64,000 nucleotides of DNA from Kitagawia praeruptora (Eukaryota; Streptophyta; Magnoliopsida; Apiales; Apiaceae). Made by a program: the position numbers and the translations under genes. The notes under the pieces are model-generated. The model was not told the DNA's origin, searched no databases, and saw only the letters and a program-made list of their open reading frames with translations. Positions 11,701-23,049 of the stretch are shown here, one piece after another (within the stretch, counting starts at the first letter, position 1; each line of letters begins with the position of its first letter). The stretch is taken from positions 20,544,501-20,608,500 of the forward strand of contig CM075344.1 of NCBI GenBank assembly GCA_037693485.1, read 5' to 3'.

Positions 11701-13468
11701 CCGGTAAAGAGGGACATGAAAATATTTACTTTGGATGCTTATGCAAATGGAGTACCAAAATTTGCATATGGAGTACTTAAGGTATTAGAACTTGTATATA
11801 CGAGACTCAACCCGTATAACAGTAACTCTTAACTTCATTATGGATTATTATTTTAGTTTGTTGAATATTTTAGCTAATTTTAAATTTCACTCGATCAAAG
11901 TATATTACTCAGTCTTTAGTTGATAATAGGTTTGTTTAAATATACTACTCTATTTTGAAATGCTGGTGAAATATTAAGAAAAGATCGAACTCAGGATTAT
12001 AGTAGTAAAAACTTTGGATCTCCTTTTATCAATTATATTAGTCATTATATTATTAAGTAGCAGGTACAATTTAATCTCGAGTGCGTAACTTTTTTTTTTT
12101 TTTTGAATAATCTTATGGCTTCTCTCATAATTGTTCAATTTTCTTCATTTTTAAATGCCACGGTCTTGTTTCTATGATAAATTTATGTTACATCTAAAAC
12201 AATCAATTAAATCTACACTAATTATCATATGCATGATTGATCTCTCGACTTTCATGCATTGTGCGTACTATATGCCGTTACTGGTATTAATTCTTTTTCT
12301 ATATTTAAATCAAGTAAATAACTTGCACTTTTGTACTACTTGTGAAGTTTGCACGGTTGTGCAGTTAGTAGGAAGCCACTTGACTTCGATTGCTATGCAT
12401 TGACTTATATCAATATCTATTTTGTGTGTATACATATAAGTATGTATAATTTGTTTTATTATTTTTTATTGGCTAGAACACATGCTCACTTCTCATACAT
12501 CACTGATTTCTTGTGGTGATTACTTGCTTGTAAAATATATTATATATAAATTTTTTTAAAAAGCAATGTAGGTGGAGTTAAACTAGAAAAGATTAGACAA
12601 CAATAAAATGTATTTTTTATTCACAATTATGCAAAAACAATTTGGTCTTGCTAAGCAGGTCTTAACTCCGTATTAGTATGATACAATTCGCTTTAATAGA
12701 GCTTGTATGGATTTGTTTTGGGCACATTCCAAAAGGTCTCATTCTAATTTAGTTAACTAGCAATCTGCCCCTCCTATGGACACCTGCTGAATTTGTCTCC
12801 TTTCTATGTGACCTGACTCCAACTTGATTTATAGTTGTTTTTGGGGACATTCCAAAAGGTCTCGTTCTAATTTAGTTAACTGGCTGTTTATTAACTAGCA
12901 ATGTTTTTGGGGGACATTCCAAAAGGTCTCAATCTAATTTGGTTAACTGGTTGTTTATTAAGTAGCAATCTGCCCCTCCCATGGACAACTCCTAAAAATC
13001 TTCCCATTCACACATCTTGCTCGACACGTGGTGAATGTGCCTCCTTTCCATGTGACCTGACTCCCCCTTTATATATAGTGGAAATCGACCAGGCTCCCCC
13101 TGGTCCGATACTCTACAAAGTCCATCTGCTCCCCTTAATCTTAAGCCCAATCTGGGATAGCCCATCTACCTCTTCGTGGATCCATTCTGGAACCCATGTT
13201 AAGATCGTTATAGACCATTAGGACTAGCTTGCTCAGTCGCCTTAACTCTATTAGTATAATATTGTCTGTTTTGGGTCCAAACACCACAAAATTATTTTTG
13301 GTCATATTCAAAAGAACAAATTGTAATGTAATTAATTGACTGCTTATTAACCACAAATGTGGGACAACTCCTAACAAAAAAACAGTATGTCATATAAAAA
13401 CCATATAGAAAGCAATACATTTATAACAAAGCAAATAGACCAATGAATATGGATGTTGGGCTGATTTC
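8052..13468. repeat. Tandem unit, copy 2 (cut at unit position about 5340)
   Basis: Collinear with copy 1 up to GATGTTGGGCTGATTTC, where copy 1 continues with ACCCTAG and this copy jumps to TATATGGAATAGG. It carries the minus-arm start of the F-box pair (to 8779), the exon-like segments (ORF at 10729-10920), the poly-T tract (about 12090) and the internal repeats (12720-13380). It lacks the MITE and the plus-strand F-box arm because of the break. No intact gene. Confidence 0.9.
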
Positions 13469-13664
13469 TATATGGAATAGGCACCAGACGAGAATTTATA
13501 TCCGTTAGAGGGTGATGGAATAGGCACCAGACGAGATTTTATATCCGTTAATTTTAGGTCTTGATTCGATTCTTCCTCATTTTCGAGAATTGTCAAATAA
13601 CGTCATACAATATTATATTGTAGGATTATAATAAGTTTTACTAACTAGAAGAAGTTTAATTTAT
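13469..13664. repeat. Rearranged unit fragment with a short duplication
   Basis: Corresponds to unit positions of about 1390-1543. A piece reading GGAATAGGCACCAGACGAGA then ATCCGTTA appears twice in a row (about 13474 and 13517), a duplication of roughly 40 bp at the break. The sequence then enters the long-LTR element at GGGGTGTTTAATTTAGGG. Confidence 0.7.
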
Positions 13665-13879
13665 GGGGTGTTTAATTTAGGGAGAAATTGCTAATTGTTA
13701 GTTGTTAGTTCAAATTGTATATGCTAATTGTTAAATGCTAGTTGCTTATGGTGTCGGAAATGTTTACATGTTAAATGTTAGAATTTTATAATAATTAGAA
13801 TTGTGCTAGGGGTTATGAGAAGATCACAAGTTTTTAAATGTCAATATTTAAAGGACTTGTGTAATTCTTTTCGACTAAT

Positions 13880-14085
13880 CCCTAGGGCTTACGAATATCC
13901 ATGATTAACTATCACGAGTATAATTAATATACTTGAGTGATGTGATCATCGATATAGCGTAAGTAATAGTTAATGCTAGGGGTTGTTCCCTTGGGCTTAC
14001 GAATATCAATGATTGGTTGTCACGTGTATCATTAAAATGTGTGAGAAATACGATCATTGGTGTAGCGTAAGTAGTAGTGTAATAT
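13880..14085. repeat. Two direct repeats of about 95 bp inside long-LTR element
   Basis: CTAGGGCTTACGAATATC at about 13882 and TTGGGCTTACGAATATC at about 13991 each begin a similar stretch running through TGATCATCGATATAGCGTAAG and CGATCATTGGTGTAGCGTAAG respectively. Each unit starts with CTTACG and ends with CGTAAG, so each can fold back on its ends. The same pair occurs at about 51127-51320. Confidence 0.6.
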
Positions 14086-15504
14086 AAATTATTATGTGCT
14101 AGGTGCCGCATGTCTGGGCGGGTACTTTTCTTACTTGTTTACTTTTATGTTGCTGCAAGTTGAGACAGCTTTATTTTTTTGTAAAAACAGGGTTGAATTG
14201 TTTTTGATTGATATTGAGGGGCTGTGCCCATAGTCCGATAAACGAATACTTCATGCCGAAATTTTCTAAAAATCCCCTGCAAATTTATTTAAAAGTCTAT
14301 TTGAGTTATTTAATTTCAATACTTGAAGTTGTGTTATGATTAATAATGGTTTAAGTATATATGTCAATGGATTATTTTGAGTATATAAAGTGGTTTTGAT
14401 GATTAGATGATGTGCTATTTTTAAGTGGTTATGTGACGTGTATATGTGACTTATTAATTATACTAAGACTACTATATGGATATGATTGGATATGTCTATG
14501 TAGTGGTATGTGTTTGTATATGTTATTTATGATATATGTAAGCGTTATAGGACGCGCATGGGTAGAATAGAGCAAACGATATGGTTTTGCTTGGGTTAAT
14601 ACTGAAATAGTATTTAACCTTGATAATGGTTCGAATAGGAAACATGGCCAAGGACAAGTATGAGAGTTGACAGATGTACGAACGTAGAGTTGGTGAAGCA
14701 TGAAGGAAATTGAAGTAGAGCCGAGTAAGAGAGCAGTATGTAAGAAAGTAAAGAATGACGAGAAGCTGAGTTGAGGATCCATGTTAGGATCGGGAACTTC
14801 GTATATCGAGGCAAGTGTTTTGCTTATCACTTATTCGTTTCAAGTGATGCAATTAAATATTTTTGTCTTTTGCGATGAATTGGTCAAGTATATTAGAAAG
14901 TGATGTGCTTCTTCATTTAGCGTAAACTAAGTTGTTTTCTTCACTCATAATCCAAACATCAAAATATTTTTCCAAAGGACCTTACCAATAACTTTTTCGC
15001 AAATCATTTCATCCAAGGGATGTTAAAGCTTCCTTAGTGGAAGATTTGACTTTATTTTCTTGAAAATGTTAAAGGGGCTTCCTAAATAGGGAGAATTCAT
15101 GTTTTGAACCCTTACAAATACCTGTTACTAAAAATTCCTAGTTTTATCATGATTTCACCAAAGAATCCTTTCTTCTTAAGATGTTTTCTTCTAAATGATT
15201 TAAAAATAGATTGTCCTAAAACTACCTTTTACAAATAACCGGTTAAGCTGTTTTACTCGCTTATGTGAAATTAAACCCTAGTGCGCGTTGAATAATTTTA
15301 TAAATTTGTAGTGTCCAATTATGTCTTTGCTCTAACTTAGAATTTCAATTATTGATAATCTTGTTGCAATTTATATCTTGTATTGTTGCTCAAGTTGATT
15401 TTTCCCTTTTATCAAGCTAATGATGTTATGTCCCTAATTACTCATATCTATATTGTGGATACGTATTCAAAATCTTGTTCTTTATATTCTCCACCCCATT
15501 TATT

Positions 15505-15617
15505 ATCGAACTTGTCAGTATTTATAGAAGATCTTGATCATTCGGTTATCACCCTGTAAGGTATCGAACTTGTCGATACTATTTATTACCCCTTTTGTCA
15601 TGTCGAACTTGTCGACA
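15505..15617. repeat. Stem-loop array, copy A
   Basis: Three short inverted repeats around a common ACTTG loop: 15505-15519 (imperfect), GTATCGA-ACTTG-TCGATAC at 15561-15579, and TGTCGA-ACTTG-TCGACA at 15601-15617. The stems differ but each of the last two stays fully paired. Matching arrays are at 19319-19511 and about 52750-52862. Confidence 0.7.
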
Positions 15618-16577
15618 CCTGTTGATTGTGAATTCTTCTTTAACTCTCGAATTATGAGTTATTTTGGAACGTGAGTTTCCAGTTGGTTGGTTGCCAAGGT
15701 TTGTCGATTGTTCCGACACCAGTGCAGTTGATATAGAATTGGAAATGTTTTTAAAAGTGGCCCTTGGGGCGTAAAACCCTTCGGGGTGAGACCAGATTCG
15801 TGGTCAGATGTTAAGGCCAATGTGTGCCATGGATCCAATTAAGGACATTGCTGTGTGCGTTTGTCCGGGGTTAGTGCGTGACTGATCAGCAGTCTAACCT
15901 TGATGTTTTTTTAAAATTAAAAAAAAAAATCAATTCTAATCTATACTCTGAGATTGAGATGTTCAGTTCTTGACTTCTTGAAAGTCTGTTTGAATAATAC
16001 TTTGATATCAGAATTCTTCCCAGTTCTAGTTTTGATGCACCTTATGAATGGTGAATTGTTGGCCCTCGAGGCAATCTAAAAGTTGATACAACTGATTCCT
16101 TCATAAAATGAGATGAAATTCTTTTGCTTATCAAAATTGTCGTTTTTATTGAAAATTGTCATCACTATTTACACTTGCTGAGCATTGTTGGCTCACTCTT
16201 AATTTTGTTTGTTTTTCTCCAGTTAATAGTGAAGCGTAGTAGACCTAGTAGTGGACCGTGAGTATTGATCTCCGGGCAGCGAGAAGCGACAGTCGAGTTA
16301 TGGATCACGCCAGATAGTGGATTGAGAATGGTCGAGGTTGGAAATAGAGTTAGATAGTGATTTCATTTATTCACAGAAATGTATTATATTTTATTATTTT
16401 GGGATTGAGTTGTAATAATATAATTCGATAGTTTGTTTCATACCATAACCTGTATGCGATCTTGGTTAAGGGGTTTTAATGTTTTATCAGTTTATATGAT
16501 GTTTATATCCAAGTTAGTAATATGTTGATTGTGGTTGGTGGCCCCAAGTCTGTTCCCCGGATTGTGAGACCGTTACA

Positions 16578-18192
16578 ACTTGTTTGAAAATTCAAAATCG
16601 ATAATCGTAGGAAGATTGTTCCATTAATTATTTATTTTTTGATATTGTTTTTTGTGCAAGACCTAGTTTTCCTAGAGTGAAAGAAGGGGTTGCAGGTTTC
16701 GTATTTTGAAAACCTTTCCTGTGAATCTTAGTACAATCTTAGTCGAGGATACTCGAGGTGTGCCTTGCCCACACTTAGTCCCTCTTGCCGGAATCAAAAT
16801 TAAAATTCAATTCGTTAATTTTATCTATTACAACATCAATGACAATTGCATTTTATAAATCTTCGGCATTAATATGTGTTTAATTGTTTTTGTACAAGAT
16901 AGTATATAACGCACCAATACTCTCTACCTTTAAGTGGTTGATAAGTTTGGAAAAAACTTTAATTGTGAGAAATCAATTCATCCACAATTAGAAATTCATC
17001 CAATCAACTGATCTGTACAAGAATTGTTTGTTTTTATGGTTCTAAGTTTAATTCAATTAGAGGGTGATTGAATAGGCTCCAGACGAGATTTTATATCCGT
17101 TAATTTTAGGTCTTGATTCGATTCTTCCTCATTTTCGAGAATTGTCAAATAACGTCGTACAATATTATATTGTAGGATTATAATAAGTTTTACTAACTAG
17201 TTGAAGTTTAATTTAGTAAGTTATAAGTGAAGGCAGACCCCTCGATCAATTATCATATATGATACGTTAACAATGGGAATCCTTAACATTAATTTGAGGT
17301 ACTCTACTACACTCGTCAACATATGATCCACATGCACAATTATAACACTACACCATAGATTGCTTTGTGCAACCAAACTTGATAAAATTTCTTAAAAATC
17401 GTTGTTATTACTTGAAAAATTATGATAAATTTGGAGATATTGCAATACTTTTGAAAATTGTTACAATTGAATTGACAAAGTGTTACTTTATAAAAAATCG
17501 AACTTTGTTGCAACGATTTCACAAAACCGTTGCCGTTGATTTAACATTTTTGGACCAATTTATTGGCGGGCTAAAAAAAAAGAAGCGGGATTTTAAACTT
17601 TTTTTTGCCCGACATTACTCAAACAAGCGGGATAACTAAAATTGTTTATAACAATAATAGAGTGAAAGAAAAACACTTAAACTTTTTTTTGTCAGGGAAA
17701 AAACACTTAACTTTAAATACAAAACATAAAAATGTAAAATATAGAAATCAAGATGAACGGAAAGAGAAGGAAAAGAAGTAAATCGAAGAGTGGAGTAAGG
17801 GCTCGAAGATTCTAGCTGAAATAGATTAAAATTCCAATAAAGGTTGGTTCTTCCCCAAATAATTGCTTTTTAAATCGAGTAGGCATGTTGATGAATGTTT
17901 CAATTAGGGTTTATTTATACTCGAAGTATTCTTTTCTTGGCCTTATTTATTGTTGATTTAAGGTTATGTTTGTTAGTTAGGGCTTCAATTTGAGATTTTT
18001 AAAGGATATAGCGAGTTATTAATTTTGGGATTTAGTTTGTATACATACATATTGGGTATGTGTGGAGGGTATCTACACTTGAGTTTATGTTTACAATTTG
18101 AGAATTTTATTAGTGTACTTAGTTTGTAATTTAAGATTTTTGCTTCATTAATTTTAGAACTAGTTTGCATTTGTATATGTGCAGAGTATATG
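16578..18192. repeat. Tandem unit part (unit 904-2553)
   Basis: Resumes at ACTTGTTTGAAAATTC, collinear with unit positions 904 to about 2553, ending with ATATG, the target-site duplication of the next element. Compared with copy 1 there is a deletion of TTCGTTGTTATTGGG-type sequence near 17985 and one around 18060. No gene is recognised. Confidence 0.9.
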
Positions 18193-18957
18193 TGTGGCAT
18201 CCCATAATCCGGGGTACAGATTTGGGCCCACTAACCACAATCCACACAACAAATACCTGGATATAAACATAATATAATAATAAAATACCCCTGCTCCAAG
18301 ACCGCTTACAGGTTATGGTATGAAACAACTATCAAATTACACCTTTACAGTCCAATCTCTGAATAAAATTATTACACAAATAAATAACAACTAGTCCTTC
18401 TATTGAATCAACTAACCAACCTCTGACGAGCTCAAACCACTACCCGGCGAAACCAACAACTCGAACGTCACCTCTCGCTGGAACAGGAAAACTCATCAAC
18501 ACAAGGTCCACTAATCTCCTCTATTAACTGAAGAAAAATAAACAAGCAAGAGTGAGCCAACAATGCTCAGCAAGTGTAAACATTGACAGCAATATCAAGA
18601 ACAATATAGGTTCTGATCAACAAGAATAATCATCATACGGTACGAAAGAAATCAGCTGAAGAAATAAAATATTGTAACTCCCAGATGAGCCAACAGGACT
18701 CCACTAAAATAAAATGTATCAACAATGAGAACTGATAAAAGTTCTGATAATTCAAGGTAATCATAATAGGCTTCAGGGGAATCAGGTTTGAAGCAACTCA
18801 ACCTCAATATATGGATTAGAATTGGATTTTTATATATATTTTAAAAACAATAAGGTTAGGCTGCTGATCAGTCACGCACTAACCCCGGACAAACACACAC
18901 AGCAATGTCCTTTAATGGATCCACGGCACACATTGGCCTTAACATCTGACCACGAAT

Positions 18958-19052
18958 CTGGTCTCCCCGAAGGGACATCTGTTGACCATTAAACTGGTCT
19001 CCCCGAAGGGACATCTGTTGACCATTAAACTGGTCTCCCCGAAGGGACATCT
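18958..19052. repeat. 36-bp tandem repeat, 2.6 copies
   Basis: CTGGTCTCCCCGAAGGGACA then TCTGTTGACCATTAAA is present twice in full and once in part. The same array is at 59575-59669. Copy A of the related element (near 15775) has only one version, so the expansion happened within this element. Confidence 0.85.
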
Positions 19053-19318
19053 GAAAAAAACATTCCAATTCTAAATCCAACGCACTAGGTGTCGGAACAA
19101 TCGACCACCCTTAACACAACAACTAACTGGAAACTCACAACCACATCCTTAAACTCACTGATAACAGATCAGCCCAGTATAAGGAATTCCAATTATATAA
19201 CGAACGCACCAGGGGTCGGAACAATTGACAACCCTTGCCACATCAACTAACTTGGAAACTCACGTTCCAGAATAATTCAAATTTCGAGAGTCAATGCAAA
19301 ATTCATAATCAACAGGAG

Positions 19319-19511
19319 TCGACGAGTTCGACATGAGAAATGGGTAATAAATGAAGAACAACAATCTAAAAAGGTATCGACAAGTTCGATACGAATAATT
19401 TGAAGAATCAATAGGAGAGAAAATTATATCATCAAGTATCGATAAGTTCGATCAAATACAGAGGAATAACCAACTAATCAAGATCATTAATAAATACCGA
19501 CAAGTTCGGTA
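19319..19511. repeat. Stem-loop array, copy B (four, spaced about 60 bp)
   Basis: GTCGA-CGAGT-TCGAC (19319-19333), GTATCGA-CAAGT-TCGATAC (19374-19392), ATCGA-TAAGT-TCGAT (19438-19452) and TACCGA-CAAGT-TCGGTA (19495-19511). The loop is almost constant, stems vary in paired fashion, and the centres lie 57, 62 and 58 bp apart. The array lies in the LTR-like part, reading as loop ACTTG on the sense (minus) strand. Confidence 0.75.
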
Positions 19512-20794
19512 ATAAGTGGGGTGGAGAATATATAGAACAACACTTTGAATACATAGCGACAAGATAAATATAATTAATTGGAGACATAACATTATTAACT
19601 TGATTAAAGAAAGATTCGAATTTGGGCAACAATAAAAGATATAAAGTGCAACAAGATTATCAACAAGGAAAATTCTAAGTTGGAGTAGGGACACAATTAA
19701 GCACTGCGAAATAATGAAATTTTTCAACACAGGGTGAGGTTTGACTTCACATAAATGAGGAGGACAACTTAAGCGGTTATTAAAAAAAATATAGTTTTAG
19801 GATAATAAATTTTAAATCATTTTGGGAAAAACATTTAAGAAGAAAGGGGTTCTCTGGTGAAATTATGCGAAAATTAGAAATTTCAGTAACAGGTATTTGT
19901 AGAGGTTTAAAACATGGATTCTCTCTATTTAGAGAGTCACTTAAATATTTTTAAGTAAACGAAATAAAGGCCTTCCACTAAGGAGGCTTTAACATCCCAT
20001 GAATAGGGTAATTTGCAGAAAAAGTATTGGTATGGTTCTAAAAAAAAATCTGATGTTTGAGTTCTGGGTGGGGAAGATTAACTATTTTTCGCTAACTGAT
20101 GGAGTATTTCTTCTAGACATACTTAACACATCGATCTTATACAACAAGGAAATTGAATTGCATCACTTGAATGATAAGTGAAGAGCAAAACACTTGCCTC
20201 AATACATAGTTCCCAATACCACATCTCGATTCGGCATCAACTCCACGTCGGTCTCTACTTCTCTACACGTCATCCCCTACTTGATCGTACACCCGTTTAC
20301 TTCGATAACCATTTCCTTCTTTAACTTCCATCTACACGCGCACTGCTCTTGGTCGGGCCTCCTACTCGTACCTACATACGGTAACGTGATACTTCAGTAC
20401 AACTCAATCAAAACCTTACCGTCAATCTAATCTACCCATACACGTCCTATAACGATTTACCATTTAGCATATATAGCACATAACATGTATTTTTATCTTA
20501 CACTTATATTCACAACACACCTATATCCTTTGCACATCAGATATCTTTATCAAAATACTCTCAGAATAATAAAATAATTCTATTAAAAAAATTGGACAGA
20601 ACCTCCTCTAAAATGGGACGTAGCCTGTCGAAAATACAATCGACATAATCAACTGCTAAGCCATTCCAAAATCAATTACTAATCCCAGCTTATACTTTAT
20701 AACTTACAATTATTATTACTACAAATTAACCTGCTTAATAATTTAACTAGGCCAAACCCCTTAGCTACACAGTTAACACATATGCAAATAGTTA

Positions 20795-21077
20795 CTCCCT
20801 CCGTCCCAGGGAATTGTTTACATTTGCTTTTTGCACGGAAACCAAGATAGTGGGTGTAATATTGTTAAAATAAGTGAGTTAGTGGGTGTAATAGTGATTT
20901 TATTGTTAAAATAAGTGAGTTAGTGGGTGTAATAGTGTAAAGTGTTGAAAAAGTGGAGTGAAGTAGTGGATGTAATAAAGTATTTTATTGTTAAAAGTTA
21001 CTATTTTAGGAAACGTAAAGAATTGGTTGGGACATCCCAAAAAGGAAAGTGTAAAGAAATGGATGGGACAGAGGGAG
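20795..21077. mobile_element. Stowaway MITE nested in TE-B
   Basis: CTCCCTCCGTCCC at the left and GGGACAGAGGGAG at the right form near-perfect inverted ends, flanked by TA on both sides. It is 283 bp. This is the classic Stowaway end sequence. The body contains an internal repetition of GTTAAAATAAGTGAGTTAGT (near 20870 and 20905). Confidence 0.9.
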
Positions 21078-21079
21078 TA

Positions 21080-22380
21080 GTAAATACACTAATCTTCATT
21101 CACTTACGGATATAAACACCCGCATATACTCTCCTTCAAATTTGACAACCCAACACTAATATATGCAGCACCTCAGTACACTTACACACCATCTTACAGG
21201 AACGAGCACACACAGACACCACATTCCTAATACACAAGGTGATACCTCCACCCCTTCCTTCCATCATTACCTACACATATACAACATACAAACTCCCATT
21301 CAATTTATTTTCACCAATTCCTATCCTTTCTCAGCCCTTACCCTATTTTCTTCACCTCCCATCTTTACCCATCTCTCCACATTTCCCTCTCACCTTTCTC
21401 TCGGCTGTCCAGCCTTCAACACCACCTGCTGCTTCTTTTCTCTTCAACTCTACATCTCCCAACACCCAGGAGGACACACACACGCACCCCACCGCAGTTA
21501 ACATACACTCCATCTACATATTCCAACACCCCTGCTATATACACATAAACACTAACGCACACCTCGCAGCTGCTATACATAGGGCAACCAAACTCGCACT
21601 ACTATCACACACCTTCACCAACACCACTTCACTTCACCACACCCCTTACACATATACACGTACCTCACCTCCCCTGTTCTCTGTACCCCCAGCCGAGCCA
21701 CACCGGTTCCCCAATCATACTTCACGACTCCGCAGTTGGATACACACACTTGCAATTACACACGGACTGTACACAACCACCACAGAAAACCCCCAATATT
21801 CGATATAGGAACTCGAACACAATATACTCAGCAAGCACAGCTTATACATACATACCCACGCACTCCTGTACTCTTCACAAGCAACGCACCCAACATCCCC
21901 ACTACAGCAATTAAAGATCGAAGAACAGAGGACTAGCATACATACAAATCATCTCACGCACACCCCTGCTACGCATACACACACACTGCTCGAATTCACC
22001 TCACACAGAACACATACACGCAGCACCCACCAGTCCAATCGACACCACAACCACAGAACCAAACTCAAATCGAACTCATACAAGAGAGAAAAGAAGATTG
22101 TCAGAGGTGTTTAAAGACAATATCCGGAACTCATACACCCAGTTCACACACGCTTACAGCACCACACACGCACACAACTGTGAAGAGGAGGGAGTGAGAT
22201 TCGCAAGTTTGAGAGAGAGATTAAACGAGTTAGAAAGAGATTGATCAAGAGAGGTTTAGACAGAGATTAGATACTGAGAGAGACCACCAAGAACACTCAA
22301 GAAGCCTCCCGAAGAATTGAGAACTGGACTTGTTGTAGATAAGAAAAAGAGTACAGAAGCATTTTGGGTCTTTTACTATG
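21080..22380. other. A/C-rich low-complexity stretch of TE-B
   Basis: The plus strand is strongly enriched in A and C (long runs of CACACA, ACACC, CCCC-type words) and poor in G until about 22180, then becomes GAGA-rich. The 189-codon open frame at 21239-21808 is a by-product of this bias (stop codons need T with A/G) and shows no domain. On the element's own strand the region is T/G-rich and would lie in the 5' half of the long LTR. Confidence 0.6.
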
Positions 22381-22957
22381 CTGAAAACAAAACAAAAATT
22401 CAATTAAATCACTTCTAAAATCGAAAATTAAATTTATAAAATTTTAAAAATTGGGAATAGTTGAAAATTAAATTTATAAAATTTTAAAAATCAAAATGAT
22501 GAAATTAAAAACATCCACATATTTTTTTTAAAAATATTTTTAGGATAAAAAGTGAATTAAATATGAATTTTAAAAGTTTTGATCTTTTAAAAGCAATAAA
22601 ACTCTTAAAAGCATTTTAAAATGCTTGAACACCCAAAATAATTCTCCCGATAATTTTGAAAACTAATTAATATCATAAAGATAACAGCATGAAAAATTTC
22701 ATGATTTTTAACAACTCCGAAGATTTTATAAAAATCTCATAAGGTCAATAATGCATGATTTAAATAGATTTAAATCATCAAAAATATAAATAAAATACAC
22801 GGACTTACACGGCACACATAAATCATCATATAATCACACGAACACAATATCACATATATTGACCTTCTCTACAAAAAAAAAAAAAATATTCACATCATAT
22901 AATTCACATTTAATATTAAACAAACACTTATAAATACCCGAATTTTCTAAGGCGTTA
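22381..22957. other. AT-rich 5' part of the presumed TE-B LTR
   Basis: AT-rich with many AAAATTTTAAAAAT words and no coding content. A near-repeat of GAAAATTAAATTTATAAAAT occurs at about 22423 and 22463. The boundary at 22958 reads, on the minus strand, as an LTR start after a purine-rich tract. Confidence 0.4.
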
Positions 22958-23049
22958 TATTCTTCCCCGCTTAATAGGATTCTGTCCTCAGAATCAATCC
23001 TAAGAAACAAGTGACGGTACTTTTTAAACATTCGCTCCAATTTCCTCAA
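22958..23049 (-). pseudogene. Chromovirus-like pol C-terminal remnant with polypurine tract
   Basis: Minus-strand translation gives MRKLERMFKKYRHLF then SEDRILLSGEEYNAL. The ending of many Tekay/CRM-type Ty3/gypsy polyproteins is a W-E-x-E-x-x-M-x-x-x-Y-P-x-L-F stretch followed by F-x-D-x-I-L, the polypurine tract and the 3' LTR. Here RKYRHLF/EDRILL corresponds to that ending, and AAGCGGGGAAGA is the tract. The frame upstream is closed by a stop, so only the last 30-odd codons can be recognised. RT, RNase H and integrase are absent, so the element could not move on its own. Confidence 0.55.

Larger units (their letters stand above)
13665..16577 (+). mobile_element. Truncated long-LTR retroelement sequence (copy A)
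   Basis: The right end reads CCCCGGATTGTGAGACCG then TTACA, directly followed by unit position 904 (ACTTGTTTG). This resembles the end of the element at 18193-23691 in the other orientation, and long stretches are shared: the stem-loop array, GACCAGATTCGTGGTCAGAT, and GGGGTTAGTGCGTGACTG. The ending in CA, length over 2.9 kb and lack of coding suggest part of a very long LTR, as in Tekay/Del-type chromoviruses. The left end is missing: the flank is unit position about 1543, not the expected 904, so a recombination removed it. GTTTAATTTAG occurs on both sides of the left break. Open frames inside (14429-14830 minus, for example) are accidental. A second copy is at 50912-57192. Confidence 0.65.

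Noticed and set aside
14429..14830. 133-codon minus-strand frame (also at 51702-52076)
   Set aside because: It lies in non-coding long-LTR sequence. The two copies diverge at the C-terminus through a small indel, and no family resemblance is seen.
18868..19080. 70-codon minus frame with repeated MSLRGDQFNGQQ
   Set aside because: It is just the 36-bp tandem repeat read in frame; the related element has a single version without this frame.
21239..21808. 189-codon open frame on the plus strand
   Set aside because: It lies in A/C-rich low-complexity DNA where stop codons are rare, shows no domain, overlaps another equally long frame and lies inside a transposable element.
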